Shown here: positions 40,205 through 53,200 of the stretch, piece by piece
Layout of the letters: every line of letters starts with the position of its first letter
How positions within the stretch are numbered: position 1 is the stretch's first letter
Assembly: GCF_008831285.2 (NCBI RefSeq)
Contig: NC_045138.2
Location: forward strand, 37,439,115-37,503,114
Direction: 5' to 3'
DNA length: 64,000 nt
Source: Nymphaea colorata
Taxonomy: Eukaryota > Streptophyta > Magnoliopsida > Nymphaeales > Nymphaeaceae
The notes under the pieces: model-generated
What the model saw: the letters and a program-made list of their open reading frames with translations, nothing else
Database searches by the model: none
What the model was told of the DNA's origin: nothing
Position numbers and translations under genes: made by a program

Positions 40205-42638
40205 TACATCGCAACAATGTGGCAGAGAGTTCCATTGGCAAAAGTGCAGTTGCATGTGACGCGGTTGAGACTCGATTTGGCAGCGTCAGCTGTGACCCAA
40301 CCACCTTTCCCTGAGCATGGGTCCACGCTAAAGTTCCAATCCTTCTTCCCCAACTTACTCGCAATGGCTTTGAGAGCAGCAACTGTGTGAGCAACACGGG
40401 GGTAATGGTGAGTAAGTAGCAATCAATGCACAAGAATACACGTACGCCAAGTCGGCCGTTTTCTTTCATCTTGTTCCTTCTATTGCTCTTCTCTTATATA
40501 AAAATTAAGAAATATTCGAACCAATTACCTCGACGATAGGCTCCTAGCGATGTATTTATTATATCACTTAGTGATTTGATAATACCAAATATGCGTCCAA
40601 ATTATTGGGCTGCAATCAGTAATGTTGGTCGATACCCATTATGCCATTATGGCATATTTTTTGTTTTTTCGTTTTAAACGAAAACTAATTCAAATTGGTT
40701 TAAAATCCAATTAGTAGAAGATTTTCAAATTCGAGACGACATTCATAATTTTTTTTTTTAGGATGAGCGATAATAAAAAGATTGAATTAGATAAAAAGAA
40801 GTTACACCGAGGACGAAATTATTAGTCTCCGCTATCTCAGATTTTCTCGTCCTGAATGGATGTCGCCTTCTCCAGATGGATTCATATGGGCTCCTGATAA
40901 TCATAATATGATATGAGGCCCGTCGCTAGTTCGACGGACGCTAGAAACAACTCCTTGCGAGTGCCGCAGGCATATGGGAAAGAGATTGATGCGATGGGCC
41001 AGCTAAGTGGCGCACAGTAACAGCTCGACTCTCATAGCCATCTCTCTTTCTAGAAGCCTAAAGCTAAGCAATTTTTTTCTCAGAATAAAGGAGTTTTACT
41101 GGTGTTCTCGTGGGAGTTTCGGGGTCAAATTTCTCTTTTCTCAGTTGATCAAAAGAAAGGAAGATGGAGAGCCACCAGAACAGAAAACAAGCTTTCTAAT
41201 CTGAGGTCCGCCAGCTTTCTAGTGCCGTAATGAAGGAAGATTCCTCGCCCAATTTGATCTAGATGGAAGACCGTTCTTAATTATATCATAATTAAGGCGA
41301 GAGGCATTAATTAAGAACAAAAATCCGGACTCTTCAGTCGAAACCCTCCTGGATCCAACTAAAAAACCAGAAAGATAGCAGAAGAAGTAGATTGAACTAT
41401 GATAGTAAAACAAGGATGTAATGCTTTGTAGTTGGATGAGTTATGGGTATTGTAAGGCATAGATGGGAGAGACGTGCCAACTCGGGTAATCTGACTGACT
41501 CCCTAAAATTTCATGGAAGCTTATAATTCACCCTCACAAGTTATCAAAATAGAATTTAATATTGTGCTGATCCACATGAATAAATTTCAACACGCTTTCT
41601 GCCTGGTTCTTGAACCGTGTGCATGGTTGATCCATCCACTAGCAAACAAACGAAGGACAAACCAAGAGACTAACTTTTCATTTTTATATGATTTTAATAA
41701 ATTGATAGTGGTCTACCAAACTACAGAAAGAAATAAAATAAAAGTTAATTTTGTACCGTCTCAACTCAACTTAGAGTATTCCACTTATGAGAAACAGCCA
41801 ATTTCAATCAAGTAGGTGATAAACCAACATGGCCGATTAAAGAGGGACACATGTCAAGTACTGATTACTTTTAAAGACTTTATTTTTCTATTTTTAAATT
41901 AGTTTTCATGCAACTTTTCATTTTTTACCATTTCCAACCGATTCACAGCCAATAAAACTCTGGTTCCAGGCAATAAAACTTGCCTTGAACGACATTTTTA
42001 TCCGTGAACAAATAAAGAAGACTCCGAATTTTGAAAAGACTTCGACGAAATATAAAATAGAAAATAGAAAAAAATTGTTATGCCATGGTATTTTAGAAGT
42101 ATGCGCCGTTTACGAGTGTAATGCGAAACGTAGCGAGCACGATAACTTCGCGGCATGGAAACAGTGAAAATGTCGGCGACGTCCATGTGCAACGCAGCAA
42201 TTTTGAAATGACTAAAACATCCTCAGTGAGCAACAGTAAGTTCGTCGTGTGGGTCCAGAAATAACAAAAGCGCCCCTAGCATGCGAGGAAAATATTTCCA
42301 AGCGATCTCCGAATCTCTCACCCAGGAAAGATTTTCCCATACAGGCCAAGCTCCAATCGACAGACCGGCAATCGGGCAAGTTATAACCACGAGAAAATTC
42401 TCACGTTCACCACACTCGTTAGGAGGGAAAAAGAAAGAAAACCAAACCATGCGACGCGAAATTCGCTTCCTAGTAAAATCCTGGAGGAAATCAAAGGGAA
42501 AATATCACCTTCTTCGACGGGGAGCTTCGCGGCTGCGGATCTGAAGTTCCGCCCGGGATTCATCGCTAGAAGCAAGAAGAGGACGGCGATGGAAGAAAGG
42601 AGGAGTCTGAAGAAGGCGCCCTCCCGGATTCCCTCCAT
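32200..42638 (-). CDS. Gene C: LRR-malectin receptor-like Ser/Thr kinase (LRR-RLK VIII-2), 24 exons, 1034 aa
   Basis: Full-length paralogue on the minus strand: 24 exons, 3105 nt, intact frame. By residue: signal peptide 1-36, N-cap about 44-102, LRRs 102-384, malectin 414-601, transmembrane 620-641, kinase about 680-955, tail to 1034. Kinase landmarks: [11 protein letters not shown] 683-693, Lys705, HRD 802-804, DFG 822-824. The ATG is at 42638 and the TAG at 32202-32200. Intron 5 starts with GC rather than GT. Exon 23 ends LLER where A and D have LLDW, a change shared in part with gene B. The 5' end faces gene D across 5.7 kb. A possible TATA box lies 227 bp upstream of the ATG. The ligand is not known; the RD kinase should be active. 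Confidence 0.93.
35369..36013 (-). other. Gene C exons 17-18: malectin domain
   Basis: Exons 36013-35643 (371 nt) and 35561-35369 (193 nt). The domain starts [12 protein letters not shown] and continues with [28 protein letters not shown] and [11 protein letters not shown]. Exon 18 is one codon shorter than in the other genes. Confidence 0.9.
36125..40129 (-). other. Gene C exons 3-16: LRR block and Cys linker
   Basis: Exons, in transcript order: 40129-40058, 39594-39526, 39123-39052, 38958-38887, 38614-38543, 38317-38246, 37861-37790, 37577-37506, 37423-37352, 36990-36919, 36807-36742, 36517-36455, then linker exons 36357-36319 and 36174-36125. Exon 5 ends ACAT|GCAAGT, a GC donor. The nearest GT would break the phase. 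The exon 6-7 junction codes Trp where the paralogues have Leu. The linker motif is CVQKDFPC. Confidence 0.9.
40159..40204. repeat. Compound (TA)n(GA)n microsatellite beside gene C exon 2
   Basis: (TA)n at 40159-40186 then (GA)n at 40187-40204. On the minus strand it follows the exon 2 donor after only a few bases. Confidence 0.95.
40208..42638 (-). other. Gene C exons 1-2: signal peptide and N-terminal cap
   Basis: Exon 1 is 42638-42509 and starts MEGIREG with a Leu-rich core, [11 protein letters not shown]. The donor is GAAG|GTGATA. Exon 2 is 40382-40208 (175 nt) and codes [11 protein letters not shown] and CNC...C. Its donor, GTATCTCTC, runs straight into a (CT)n then (TA)n microsatellite. 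Intron 1 (40383-42508) is about 2.1 kb, AT-rich, with no recognisable gene. Confidence 0.88.
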
Positions 42639-42864
42639 ATCAACGCCCCAGGAAGAAAATGCCCCGGAAAAGCAATTGATCTTTCCGGAGAGTAAGTGAG
42701 AAAAGAGGCGTCTGTTTACCTCAGAATCTGAACAACATGTTCAGGTTAAGAGAAAGCGAGCTGGAGAAGGTTTCATTGAGAGGGTGGGGTAAGTGGTTTT
42801 CCGCCGAGCAGAAGAAGCGAAGAGCGATCGAGCATCCCGCGCTTCACGAAGGGGAAGTGGCGGA

Positions 42865-42873
42865 CTTATATAC
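42865..42873 (-). promoter_or_regulatory. Possible TATA box of gene C
   Basis: The minus strand reads gtatataag, 227 bp upstream of the ATG. That would give a 5' UTR near 200 nt. It is inferred from sequence alone. Confidence 0.35.
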
Positions 42874-43209
42874 AGTCGGTAAATTAGAATGAAAAACTCA
42901 ATTTGAGATTATTACATAAAGGGGATTCACAGTCCTGATATTTCGTCCCACCGCGTGACTGTTCTCTCGGTGGCCCTGGAATTAGGACCCGCTTTTGCTG
43001 AGTCCAAATCGCTTTAGCAGGACCATCACGTGGAAAAGAATGAGTTTTATAGAAAAAAAGAACGTCACATATATATATATATATGTTTATGCTACCTTAA
43101 ATAGGGAAATTATACCAAAAAAATAACATCTCCCGTGTTTGGTCTTTTGGGTTTATCCATACCTATGTGGTAAAGCGTTTATGTTTTAAGCTTAGCTGCT
43201 TTGATTAGG

Positions 43210-43267
43210 CAGTTCGATCTATGATTATTTTTCATGGATCCATCCAGTTCGATCTATGATTATTTTT
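43210..43267. repeat. 23-bp direct repeat in the C-D spacer
   Basis: cagttcgatctatgattatt and its next bases occur at 43210-43232 and 43245-43267, 35 bp apart, separated by a catggatccatc segment. Confidence 0.85.
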
Positions 43268-44508
43268 GGGCTGCCCACACCAGCTATAATGTAGCTCTAC
43301 TACTGGCTTTCTCTTTCTTTTCACTCCTTCGAGAGACGAATTTGGAAGGAGCACAATAATAAGATTTTCAGAGAGATACCATTGCATCAGTAGACTCAGT
43401 TAGCTACGTGATGAAAGCTGATGTGCATCTGGCACTCTGCCTTCGCCAGCGCTTGGGTTTGGCCTCAGACTAGCATTTCACTTTCTCTCTTGTTCTCCTG
43501 CTTTTGCTCTCTCTTTTAATTTTTCTGTCTTCTTTTTCTTCTTCCTTAATTTTTCTGTCTTCTTCTTTCTCCACTTCTTCTTCGTCTTCGTTTGTTCGCT
43601 TCTTGGAATGCTTTATTTTCTCTTGTCTTTTTGCCGACTTGTTGTGTTCTTTAGTGACTATTGGTCACTCAATTTTGTTAATGAATTTTCATTTCGTAGG
43701 CCCTTCTACGGGGGCTTCCATTTTAGTTGCAAAGGCATTTTTTTGTCATTTTCAGCCTCGAGCGCATAGCCTGAAAGTGAAAACGTATAAACTGCTTAGA
43801 GGATATAGTATTTTTAATGTAAAAACTAAAAAGTTGACAAATTCGACCGGGAGCATGGCGGAGCCAAGGTAAGGGCCTCATGGGCTCTCGCCCCACCTCA
43901 ATTTAAAAAAAAAAAAATCATGCAAATTTTAGAAAATTTCACTTGTTTTATATAAAAATCTAAAAAAATGATATTTTGATCTTAGTTAAAATTTAAAAAC
44001 TTTAATTTATTCCCTTCATAAAAAAATTCTGGCTCTGCTCCTGTCAAGAAATGCAGCACAACTGATATATATCAGTAGCTACTAATCTTTAGTTCGACCC
44101 ATTCTTTTTGTGCTAAAGAGAAATGGAAACATGTATAGTGCAGGTTTAACCTTAGCATTAATAATCCCAGCTCTTGACCTTCAAAATGGGGGGAAGAAGG
44201 GGAGCTACTAATCTCATATTGAATGAAAATATAAAATATTCTTACCACTCAACCAAAAACAAATTCAAGCGATACAATAATGAGGTGCAAAGCGTGTAAA
44301 AAACTAAATCCAATAAATGCATAATAGATAAAGTTTTTTTAGTCAAATGCAGCCATAAAATGCGAGCTTTCACACCTCCATTGGCAGGCAATACAGCTGA
44401 ATTTTCTCAACCATTTTCTTGTGAAACAGCGGCCTCCCATTGGTATTGACAACTCTCTATTATTTTGGCTCATAGACGCTTCTCTCAATATTCAAACTCC
44501 TCTTTATG

Positions 44509-44509
<1 letters not shown>

Positions 44510-44558
<49 letters not shown>
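44510..44558. repeat. (ATT)n(AT)n microsatellite
   Basis: Trinucleotide ATT repeats followed by an AT dinucleotide run, in the C-D spacer. Confidence 0.95.
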
Positions 44559-46257
44559 ACCAAAATGCGTGCATTGGTTTAGTGGAACACCTTCTTCCTA
44601 TGAGGAAGAAAATTTTCTCCTTGTAAAATTACATAAGTACCCTTTTGATAAAATGTGAGAACATATTTTCCTATGTTTGCGTAACATGGAATGCGCTCCA
44701 ATTTGAACGTGGGATTGTGTGAATATTGTATAAACACTTCAAACTTAACTTCACATTTTTTTACAATTCCTTCCAACGTCTTCCGCTTTTATGAATTGCT
44801 TCTTAAGAAAAGGACCAACTTCGTTTTCCTGAGACGGGTTCGCCCGATCAACGCTCATCTTTGAAGTCAATTCACGAAAATGACAGCTTTATCCTTGCCG
44901 TCGCTTTCAATATGGATCCCCAACCCCTTGAATGTGACTGGAACCGGACACGGCGACCAAGTTTCCGGGCCATGGATCGCGGGTCGAGATTCAAATCATT
45001 GATTTTCGTGGATCCATTCACTTCCTGGATCTAGAAAATCCGGAAGCCATAATTTGGCTCAAAGCTCTAGGCGCCTGTTTGGACCCGAGTATGAACTATG
45101 AAACTCGACTCAAGGATGTAAGAAAGTAGGATTATCCCGGATAAATTCATTTTGGTTATACGTTAAATGAATCTTCAATAATTTTACGCTGTCCTTTTTG
45201 TACAAGCTCCACCCTACTTCGTCCCGGACAAAATAGTCTGGATAAAGTTATCATCATGGTCCTGGTCCTCCGATCGAGTCAACATCTAACTGAGACTTTT
45301 CTCAACGACATTAATTTTCTCCTCGAGAAAGTTTCTGAGCCTCTGATGGCCGCCCGTTCATACGTCTATACCCAAGCAAATGAGCGCGTGGGTCCGCGGC
45401 GGAGATGTGAAAATTGTGCAGGGAGCACATGCTTCTAAACTGATATGACTAGAACAAATGTTGTTTAACATATGTTATCGTATGAAATATATTTGCAAAC
45501 ATTACGATTTATCGGCCGGATCTTCTGACTTTTGGTATTGAGTTGAACGCGGTTCCAGATCAGGTTAACAATTTACGAATTTCGTTTGGATATGAATATA
45601 ATACGGCCAAACAAAGCTGCAAAAGTCTCCACGCGACATTTGGTTCTGATATTTATAGCCCTAGATGACCGGAATATCGTGTAGTCAAATTCAATCAGTC
45701 GAGCTCAGTCAACTCAGGTTCGATTCAAACTCACTCGATTAAGCGAGTAAAGCTCGAGTTGATCCTGTGAAACTTAACTCAAGTTTAAGCTGAGCAATAT
45801 TGAGTCGAGCCCGTTGAGATCAAGCTTGACTCGACTCATGTACAACCTTTACTAATAATAACAGACTTAGCAATCCCAGTAATGACGAGATCGCATGTAG
45901 AAAGATAAACAAAAGTGCACATCCAATTCTAAATGCTTCGCATAATTTGGAGTCACTTGTGACATTTACTTGTGGAGTTCTAAATCAATGTAAATGCTTG
46001 AAGTGAAGGCATTTCACCTTGTTAATTTTTCTCTCTGAACTAGACAACGGGTTAAGCAATTTTATATTTATATATATATATATATAGCGGCGGGTTGCCG
46101 CTACTGTAAACGCGGTAACAGCTGTCAAGCATTGGCCCCCCCCCCGTAGTCATGGTAGTAAGGTCTCATCTCATCCTCTGTTTTTTAAATGCTTGTACAT
46201 TTTATATGTGCCTTGCCTTATTTGAAAGTAATCTTCTATAGAATGAGTCAACACACG

Positions 46258-46287
46258 CGTGTGTGTATATATATATATATATATATA
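46258..46287. repeat. (GT)n(AT)n microsatellite
   Basis: A short GT run grading into an AT run in the C-D spacer. A second AT tract lies at 46069-46086. Confidence 0.9.
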
Positions 46288-48324
46288 CATGAATCATTGT
46301 ATTTGATTTTGATTAGAATCTTCTTAAACCATTGATTAAGTTTCAAATATAAAAGCTGAGTTATTTTTTCAAAAATATGAGCGAGAAAAACGTCTTGTCT
46401 TTTTTAAAAGGTATTTCTGACTATTAAAAAATTGATGTTCATATTTATGACTTAATATTCATTACAGAATCGGCAACTTATATAATTCCCATCAAGTTTA
46501 TTATACGAATGTCTGGTAGCTACTTATTTAATTATAAACCAGAAACAGAAGAAGATTTTGGCATACGAGTCATCCACACTAATGAATTCCTTGTCACTTT
46601 GCTTTGCCAGAATCTTGCAAGTTCCAGAAAATCTCCATAACAGAATATAAAAACGACCAAATCACAAAAACCGGTTGACGAGACCGTCACCGCGAACGAT
46701 CCGTCGATTCTTTCCCTTCTTTTTTTCAAAGGGTGCTTGGCCTGAGGCCGTTCCTCCACATCAAGCAAGACGAATCAATTTATGAGAGTTGTTGGTGATG
46801 GTGGGTGAGCAAACGGATCGGACGCAATCCAGATAACTTTATATCCGTATCCATATCTGAATATGAATGTTATTTATATTGACATCGGTCTATTTGTTGT
46901 TTTTAATTTCCTTTACCGTGTTTGACTGGCGAGGTTGTCTATATATTGATAATCCCCTTGTATTTTTTTATAATCCACTAGTTTTCTTTCCGTCAAAGGG
47001 AAACCTAACCACCTTAGCTCTTTCAACTATGTTGGTGTTTGACCAGCTTGAAATAGTGACGTACCTAACATTTCTAGCTGATTCGGTTCATGCTCTTATC
47101 AATGATATGGCTGATATCATATCTAGTGCTCACATTTGGTAAAAACCCAATAAAAATAAAAAAATTAAATGTCGGCTTCATCATTAGCAATTGGAATTGG
47201 GCTTAGTATGCGGAATTAGGCAATCCGGCCTAAAATTATCGGGTATAAAATGTATACATAGATAATAGCATTTTATGATAATTTAATACGTTTATTAACT
47301 TTTTTTTAAAAAAAAGAAATTGTGTCACTAAAAAGCATCACAAAATATGTAGTTCGTATTATTAAATTTTGATAAAAGAAGAAGAAAATTTGCCAACATG
47401 AGGAAGGAAAATATGATCTCAAGGGGCAACATAGTTGTTTTGACTCACGACGTCATCGTGAATTAGTGACAACTCGGACCGAATTGACAGAAGCGCGTTC
47501 TAGCTGCATTTTGAAAAACTTTACCGGGTTTTTTTGTTATTATAATAAAATGATTACGTGCTGTGGAAATTAAACGTCTCTTTTATCATCATGGGCAATT
47601 TCAAGGCTTGGACGGTCTTTGAGCTTATATCCGTTAAATGCTGAAATTTCGAAAAGAATGGGTTCAATTTACATGAATTGCGTGGAAGGGCACAAGTATC
47701 ACCATCATTTTCATGATTTGTAAGGTCTGGCCAAGAACTGCTCCTTGGGCTTCCTAGTTCCTGCCTTCACACTCTGCCATGCCATCCGATACATTTCGTT
47801 ATGCATGGGATCATATCGCTGTACGTTCTTATCGTTTAAAATTTAAAACTAATTTTAGAGCGATTCAAAAATAAAAATATACCCATGTATTATATCGGCA
47901 ATATATCGGCTGATACGCTTCATGTCGAGAGTTTCTCGCAGCTACTTTCTTGTTATATGTTCTTTTCCTCTTGTCCTTATCCTTTTTTGACTAGACAAAG
48001 TCCATATTATTATTCCTAATTACAGATTTCTAAGCACGTATTTTGACCGAAGACGGGTGGAAAAGAAAGCGTCGGGCGGCAGAATGTGATAGGGAAAAAG
48101 AGACGCCACCTTTCGAAAATAGAAAAACTGTCGGCCGTGTTCAAGAAATTCACGCAACGCAGATCTAGAGGCCCCCGAATGGGAGACGGGCTCTCATTTT
48201 CAGTCCTCTCCCCATAGAAAAGAAGAAGAAACCAGGTACATAATACATTCCATTCCTCTGTTTCACACGTTTGATGGAATGTGAGCGGGAAAGGAAAAGG
48301 AATCCGTGAAGGAAAAGGGCGAAA

Positions 48325-50230
48325 ATGGAGGGAATCCGAGAAGCCTTGCTTTCTCCAGTACTCTTGTTGGCTTCCTTCCTCCTGCTCCTCGCCTTGCAAT
48401 GCTCTTCACAGAACGTTGGATCCCTCCGTCCAAAGCTCCCCGATGATGAAGGTAAGGAGCTCGCTGCTTCCAATTCTCTCTCTCTCTCTTACCCCCCTTC
48501 TTTCGTTTAGTTTTCCTCTTCTTTTATTGCCTTCAGAGGTGAAACTCATCGACTGGATCGGTGGCTGTTTCTTTCTTTCCTTCCCTGCTTCCGGCGACGG
48601 CAGGACTTCTCGGTCCGCCATGAAACCTGCTACCCACCATATGAAATTGTTGAAATCATGTTCGAAACTTGGTTTGGTTGCCACCCAAACGGCCCTTTTG
48701 GATAAGAGCAAATGAAACTTTAAGCTTGTTTTCTCATCCATAGCCCAATAATTCTCGGATCACTCTTATTCCCTTTCCTGGGAAACGGATGAAAGCGGTC
48801 ATCCGCATCGGAGTTCTTGGGGAGGGAGGGAAGGCGAGGGAGAACTTCGCCAAATCATATCGTTAAGAAGATGTAAAATCTATGCCGTCCATCTAACTGA
48901 TGAATCTTCACCTTGAGATCATTGGTCTATGCGGCTAATTAATGAATGCTCACGGTGGGTCAGAATCCAACTTCAGTATTCTTCTCTGCGAGCTCATCGC
49001 TGAGAATGTCAAGGTGAACAACTCCTCAATAAGAAGCTGCATATTAAATGACCCCATTACTAGAATGAGGCCGTCTGTGGGCGGAGACCGACAATCTGCC
49101 GCAGTATATTGTTCTGCACGGGAACTTCCCTTTCTCTTTCTCTCTTTCCTCCCTTGTTTGATTAAGGGCATTTGCGTCATTTTGAGGACATGTCCACTTA
49201 CACGTGAAGGGTAGTTTTGTCATTTTAATTTGGTTCCTTGGTAGACCAGCGAAAATCTTGACATCAATTTAATTCTTGTGAACATTATGCTCATTCATTC
49301 TCAATGGAGATCCCTAATGCAGCTTGGAGACCTCAGGTTGGTGGTATAATCTCAATATATTTTCTCTATATATATATATATATATATAATTTTTTATTAA
49401 AAATATACAATGTGGGCTGGCTAGGCTAACCCGGCCCGATGTCTACATTTATCTAAAATATGTTTTTGTAAATGACTATAATACCCCTCACACAAGCCAG
49501 TGCCAAGTGTCGACCCCAAAATGAACAGGAGGTTCGCTGCGGCCGGCCCCATTAAACTACGCCAATCGGGATTAAGAGTCACGTTGATATGTTGGCATTT
49601 CAAAATAATTAATATTTTGGAAGAACATATCAGATTGTAGCATGTTTTGAAAATGCCATAGCCAAATCGTGACATTTTGAATTCACGGTTGTCACGTACC
49701 AAAGAAGCAGACAAAGCTTTCAACTTAGAGGCAGTGCACACTGCAACAATAATTGGTACTTGGTATCCCAAGTAAAAATATCACCAATATAAATTTTTGT
49801 TGATAGAAATGAAGTCATCTTCACCTGCACTGCACATTTCCTTTGCTGCAGTGGGTGAAAGTTATAACTCTTGAGAAGAGGCCCTTTCTTCCCCGGAAAA
49901 AGTATCCCCCTTTCAAACTGGGGGACAAATATCAACCACCGATGTCGACAGATCCAATTCAGTGAAAACTCTTCCTTCTCTGAAAAAAGCGGGCATAATT
50001 ATCAGCCTTTTCTGTCACCGTGTTTGATGATTTGTCTTTTTTCTCTTTTTTCCAACAGTTGCTGCTCTCCGAGTGATTGGAAGCAAGCTAGGGAAAAAGG
50101 ACTGGAACTTTAGCGTGGACCCGTGCTCAGGCAGTGGAGGTTGGATCTCCCCCGCTTTGGACCCCTCAGTCAATAATGTCACCTGTGACTGCTCTGATTC
50201 CAATGGCACTATCTGCCACATTGTAAGCAT
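48325..50230 (+). other. Gene D exons 1-2: signal peptide and N-terminal cap
   Basis: Exon 1 is 48325-48451 (127 nt) with a core [12 protein letters not shown] and donor GAAG|GTAAGG. Exon 2 is 50059-50230 (172 nt) and codes [13 protein letters not shown] and CDC...C. Intron 1 (48452-50058) is 1.6 kb. It holds a (TA)n tract near 49367 and no gene. Confidence 0.89.
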
Positions 50231-53200
50231 GTGAGTGTTGCATCGATCCGTATTGACTTTCACTTTCTGTAAACAAAAATTTGAGTACAAATGCACCTTA
50301 CTGGTTTCTGTGATTCAGAAATGCACCTGAATCTGTAATTTTAATTGAAAATTCCACATATTTTATGTGGGTAAGATGCATTTTTCCTTAAATGAACTGC
50401 AGCTGCAACTGGGTAGTTCGAGAAATCTACCTTTTGGTCTTTTCTTTTGGTTATATGTGCCAAAGTTGAGATTCGGCCAGTTTTCAAATTTTTGCTCATA
50501 ACGTAGATCAGCATTTACATCATATTTTATGCTGCAACGAATTGTTCTGCTTACGTGAGAAAGAATGACAGAAGAAGAGATGTTTCCGGTGCTGCATATC
50601 TTTGAAAGTCTCATTTATAAGAGTGCTATTACTTTTCTTGTCAAAAAAGTTGGGACCTTTTCCTTTGACAAAGGCAAAGTTATTGCTTTGAGCTTTCAAC
50701 TTTTAAGAATGATCGACCATCTTCCTAGTTACTTTCAAGTGAAGTTTAAATCTTTAGTTGCAAATCAATATGTGGCTTGTGGTGTTAATTTTATGTTTGA
50801 ACTCTATGATCAGAATACTTAAGGCTCAAAACCTAGCAGGAACGCTGCCTGAGGAGCTTAGCAAGCTCAAATACCTACGAGGAATGTAAGTAGCTATATG
50901 GTTTTTGTTGTTTCTTGCATTTTCCTTGTTATGTAATATGCCACATAACTGCTGCTTTTAGCACGAGATGGAAAACTTTCCAGATCTCTTGGTTTGGTTT
51001 GAGATGACAGTTGACCGGGTAAGACCCGAAAAGATTTTCGTCGTACTGATCGATCCAACAGGATCTGGGTATGGCACCGGACAGAGGTCCGGTTCATATT
51101 GAGGTTGGACCTTATGGGCGTCGGCTCTGCTTAAGGAAATTTTAACTAAGGTCCACAAGATTTGGATCTAAAAAAACAATAACAGTCATCGTATGGCCCG
51201 GATCGATTTTACGTTCTTTTCGTAGGAAGCGAGACACGGACACCGCCAAGAAGACGTGGGTATGGCTTTTTTTTTCTCCTTGTGAGAACAACTGGATCTG
51301 GATGCAACTGCTCCGTTGCCTCTACCACCGCGACTGCATTGCGAATCTTGTAATGCGAATTACAATGATCAGAGATCCAAGAATTGCTTCGCAACCGTGC
51401 TAACTCACATTCAATGGCGTGGTTCTTCTGTTTCATTTAAAGTTGTTTAGTTTTCTCATTATCACGATGTGTTCTTTACTTAAACAGTGATCTGACGCGC
51501 AATTATATCAATGGCACCATTCCAACCAGTTGGGCTTCCTTGCCGTTGGTTGCTCTGTAAGTACCTAGTTGTTATTTGTTAAAGTCTTTGCGTCTTTCGA
51601 TCATTGGGAAATGCAGAGTGTTTATGTATATGGATTGCTCATTATCATATCAAAAAATTTTCTTTAAAATCAAAATGTTTTCTGTCATTCTTTTTTCCCC
51701 CCAGAAGATGGAACCAACAGCGAAGATTGTTACATTTTTTAACAGACGCACGCACATATACATATACATGCACACGCACACGCACTCATCACTCAGGTGT
51801 GTGTGATTGTATTGCACCATGGACCATGGTGTACTGAATTGAGCACTAACAACTCTAGACTCCATCATTATTGGCAGTTTCTGATTTTAGTTTTTACCTA
51901 TTCAACTATTTTAGGAACTTGACGGCGAATCGTGTCTCTGGGAGGATCCCGAAGGAGCTTGGAAGTATGACCGCATTGGAAGTGCTGTAAGTATCAAAAC
52001 ATTTTTTTGGAGTTTCTCCATAAGATATATAACAGTGCAATTGTTTCTGAATAGTGGTGCTTATTATTACCGTTTCCTTTTGCTAATCCTATAAATGTTT
52101 GAAATTGCTACTTATGCTAAAACTTGATATTATCCAAAACTTAGTATTACGTCTCTTGTCGAGCATAAACCTTGTTAGTGAGCCCATATTGTAAGATCGG
52201 CTGCAAAATGAATGATAGGTTTCTTGTCCAACTATGTTTCAGAAGTTAAATTTGGTAATCGTAATGCCTTCTGCAGGGTTTCAATCGTAAGGCTGTCATC
52301 ATCACTCCTCAGAACCTGGAGATTGAATTATTTGATCAGCTTATTTGAACGTCTAGATAATATTTTACAACCTATAGAATTTCAGAATCTTTTGACCGTT
52401 AAATTTTCAATTTTATGTATATTTGGCATAAATGTACCCGACATTTCTAACGCAGATATACAAGTCTTGTGTTTGTGAGCACACTTAGTTAATTTAACTC
52501 TACGGATTGTGATTAAGTGTGCCTGATTTTATTTTTTTTCTTTGTCTTTTAAATAAACATTTGATCTTTATTATTACAGAATATCTTCAAACTTCTAAAC
52601 GTAATGTCATCCTTTTGTCTTTTGCGTACTGTCAAATGCAGGGAGGTAGAAGCAAACCAGCTTGAAGGGCAGCTTCCTCCAGAACTGGGCAACTTAGCCA
52701 GCTTGAGAAGACTGTATATCTTTTATCCTTCTTCTCGTCTTAGTATTAATATTGGGGTCTTACTACTATGGGGACTTCTGAATACGGTCCAACTTTTAGA
52801 TTGAAGGTGGACCTTAAAATTTATTTGAGTTTCACAATAGTTCATCATAAATGTGATAAATTATTATAATAAAAGAAGTTTTCCTTTGTTAAACAGGCCT
52901 GTCCTTTATCAACTCCATTTGGTTAAGAAATTCTTGACACCCATGCAGGGTTCTAAATTCAAACAAGTTCACAGGAGAGTTTCCATCTGCATTAGCTAAC
53001 TTGATGAACATGAATGCCTTGTAAGTGACTCTACACTTGCACATTTTTACCTACATGTTACCTACATCATCTTCTTTGATAGCTGTCTGTTTATCTTGGA
53101 GGTTATGCTCTCAAGGAAGCAGTTTGCTCTGAAAGCCACTGAAATTGTGTTACTGGATTATCGTGTACATTCCCATATCCTCTTTATCTTATGCACATTG

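Larger units (their letters stand above)
42639..48324. other. Divergent 5.7 kb spacer between genes C and D
   Basis: Both flanking genes are transcribed outward from it, so it must hold their promoters. It is AT-rich and carries microsatellites at 44510-44558, 46069-46086 and 46258-46287, a 23-bp direct repeat at 43210-43267, and a CTCGAG/GAGTCGAGC-rich block at about 45690-45840. The longest frames (43504-43872 and 46867-47142) are low-complexity or unconvincing. No gene was found. Confidence 0.6.

Noticed and set aside
41513-41815. A 100-codon open frame in gene C intron 1
   Set aside because: No recognisable domain, AT-driven composition, and no equivalent in the introns of the paralogues.
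43504-43872. A 122-codon open frame in the C-D spacer
   Set aside because: It is a translation of a pyrimidine-rich tract (Ser/Phe/Leu low complexity), with no conserved partner among the five loci.
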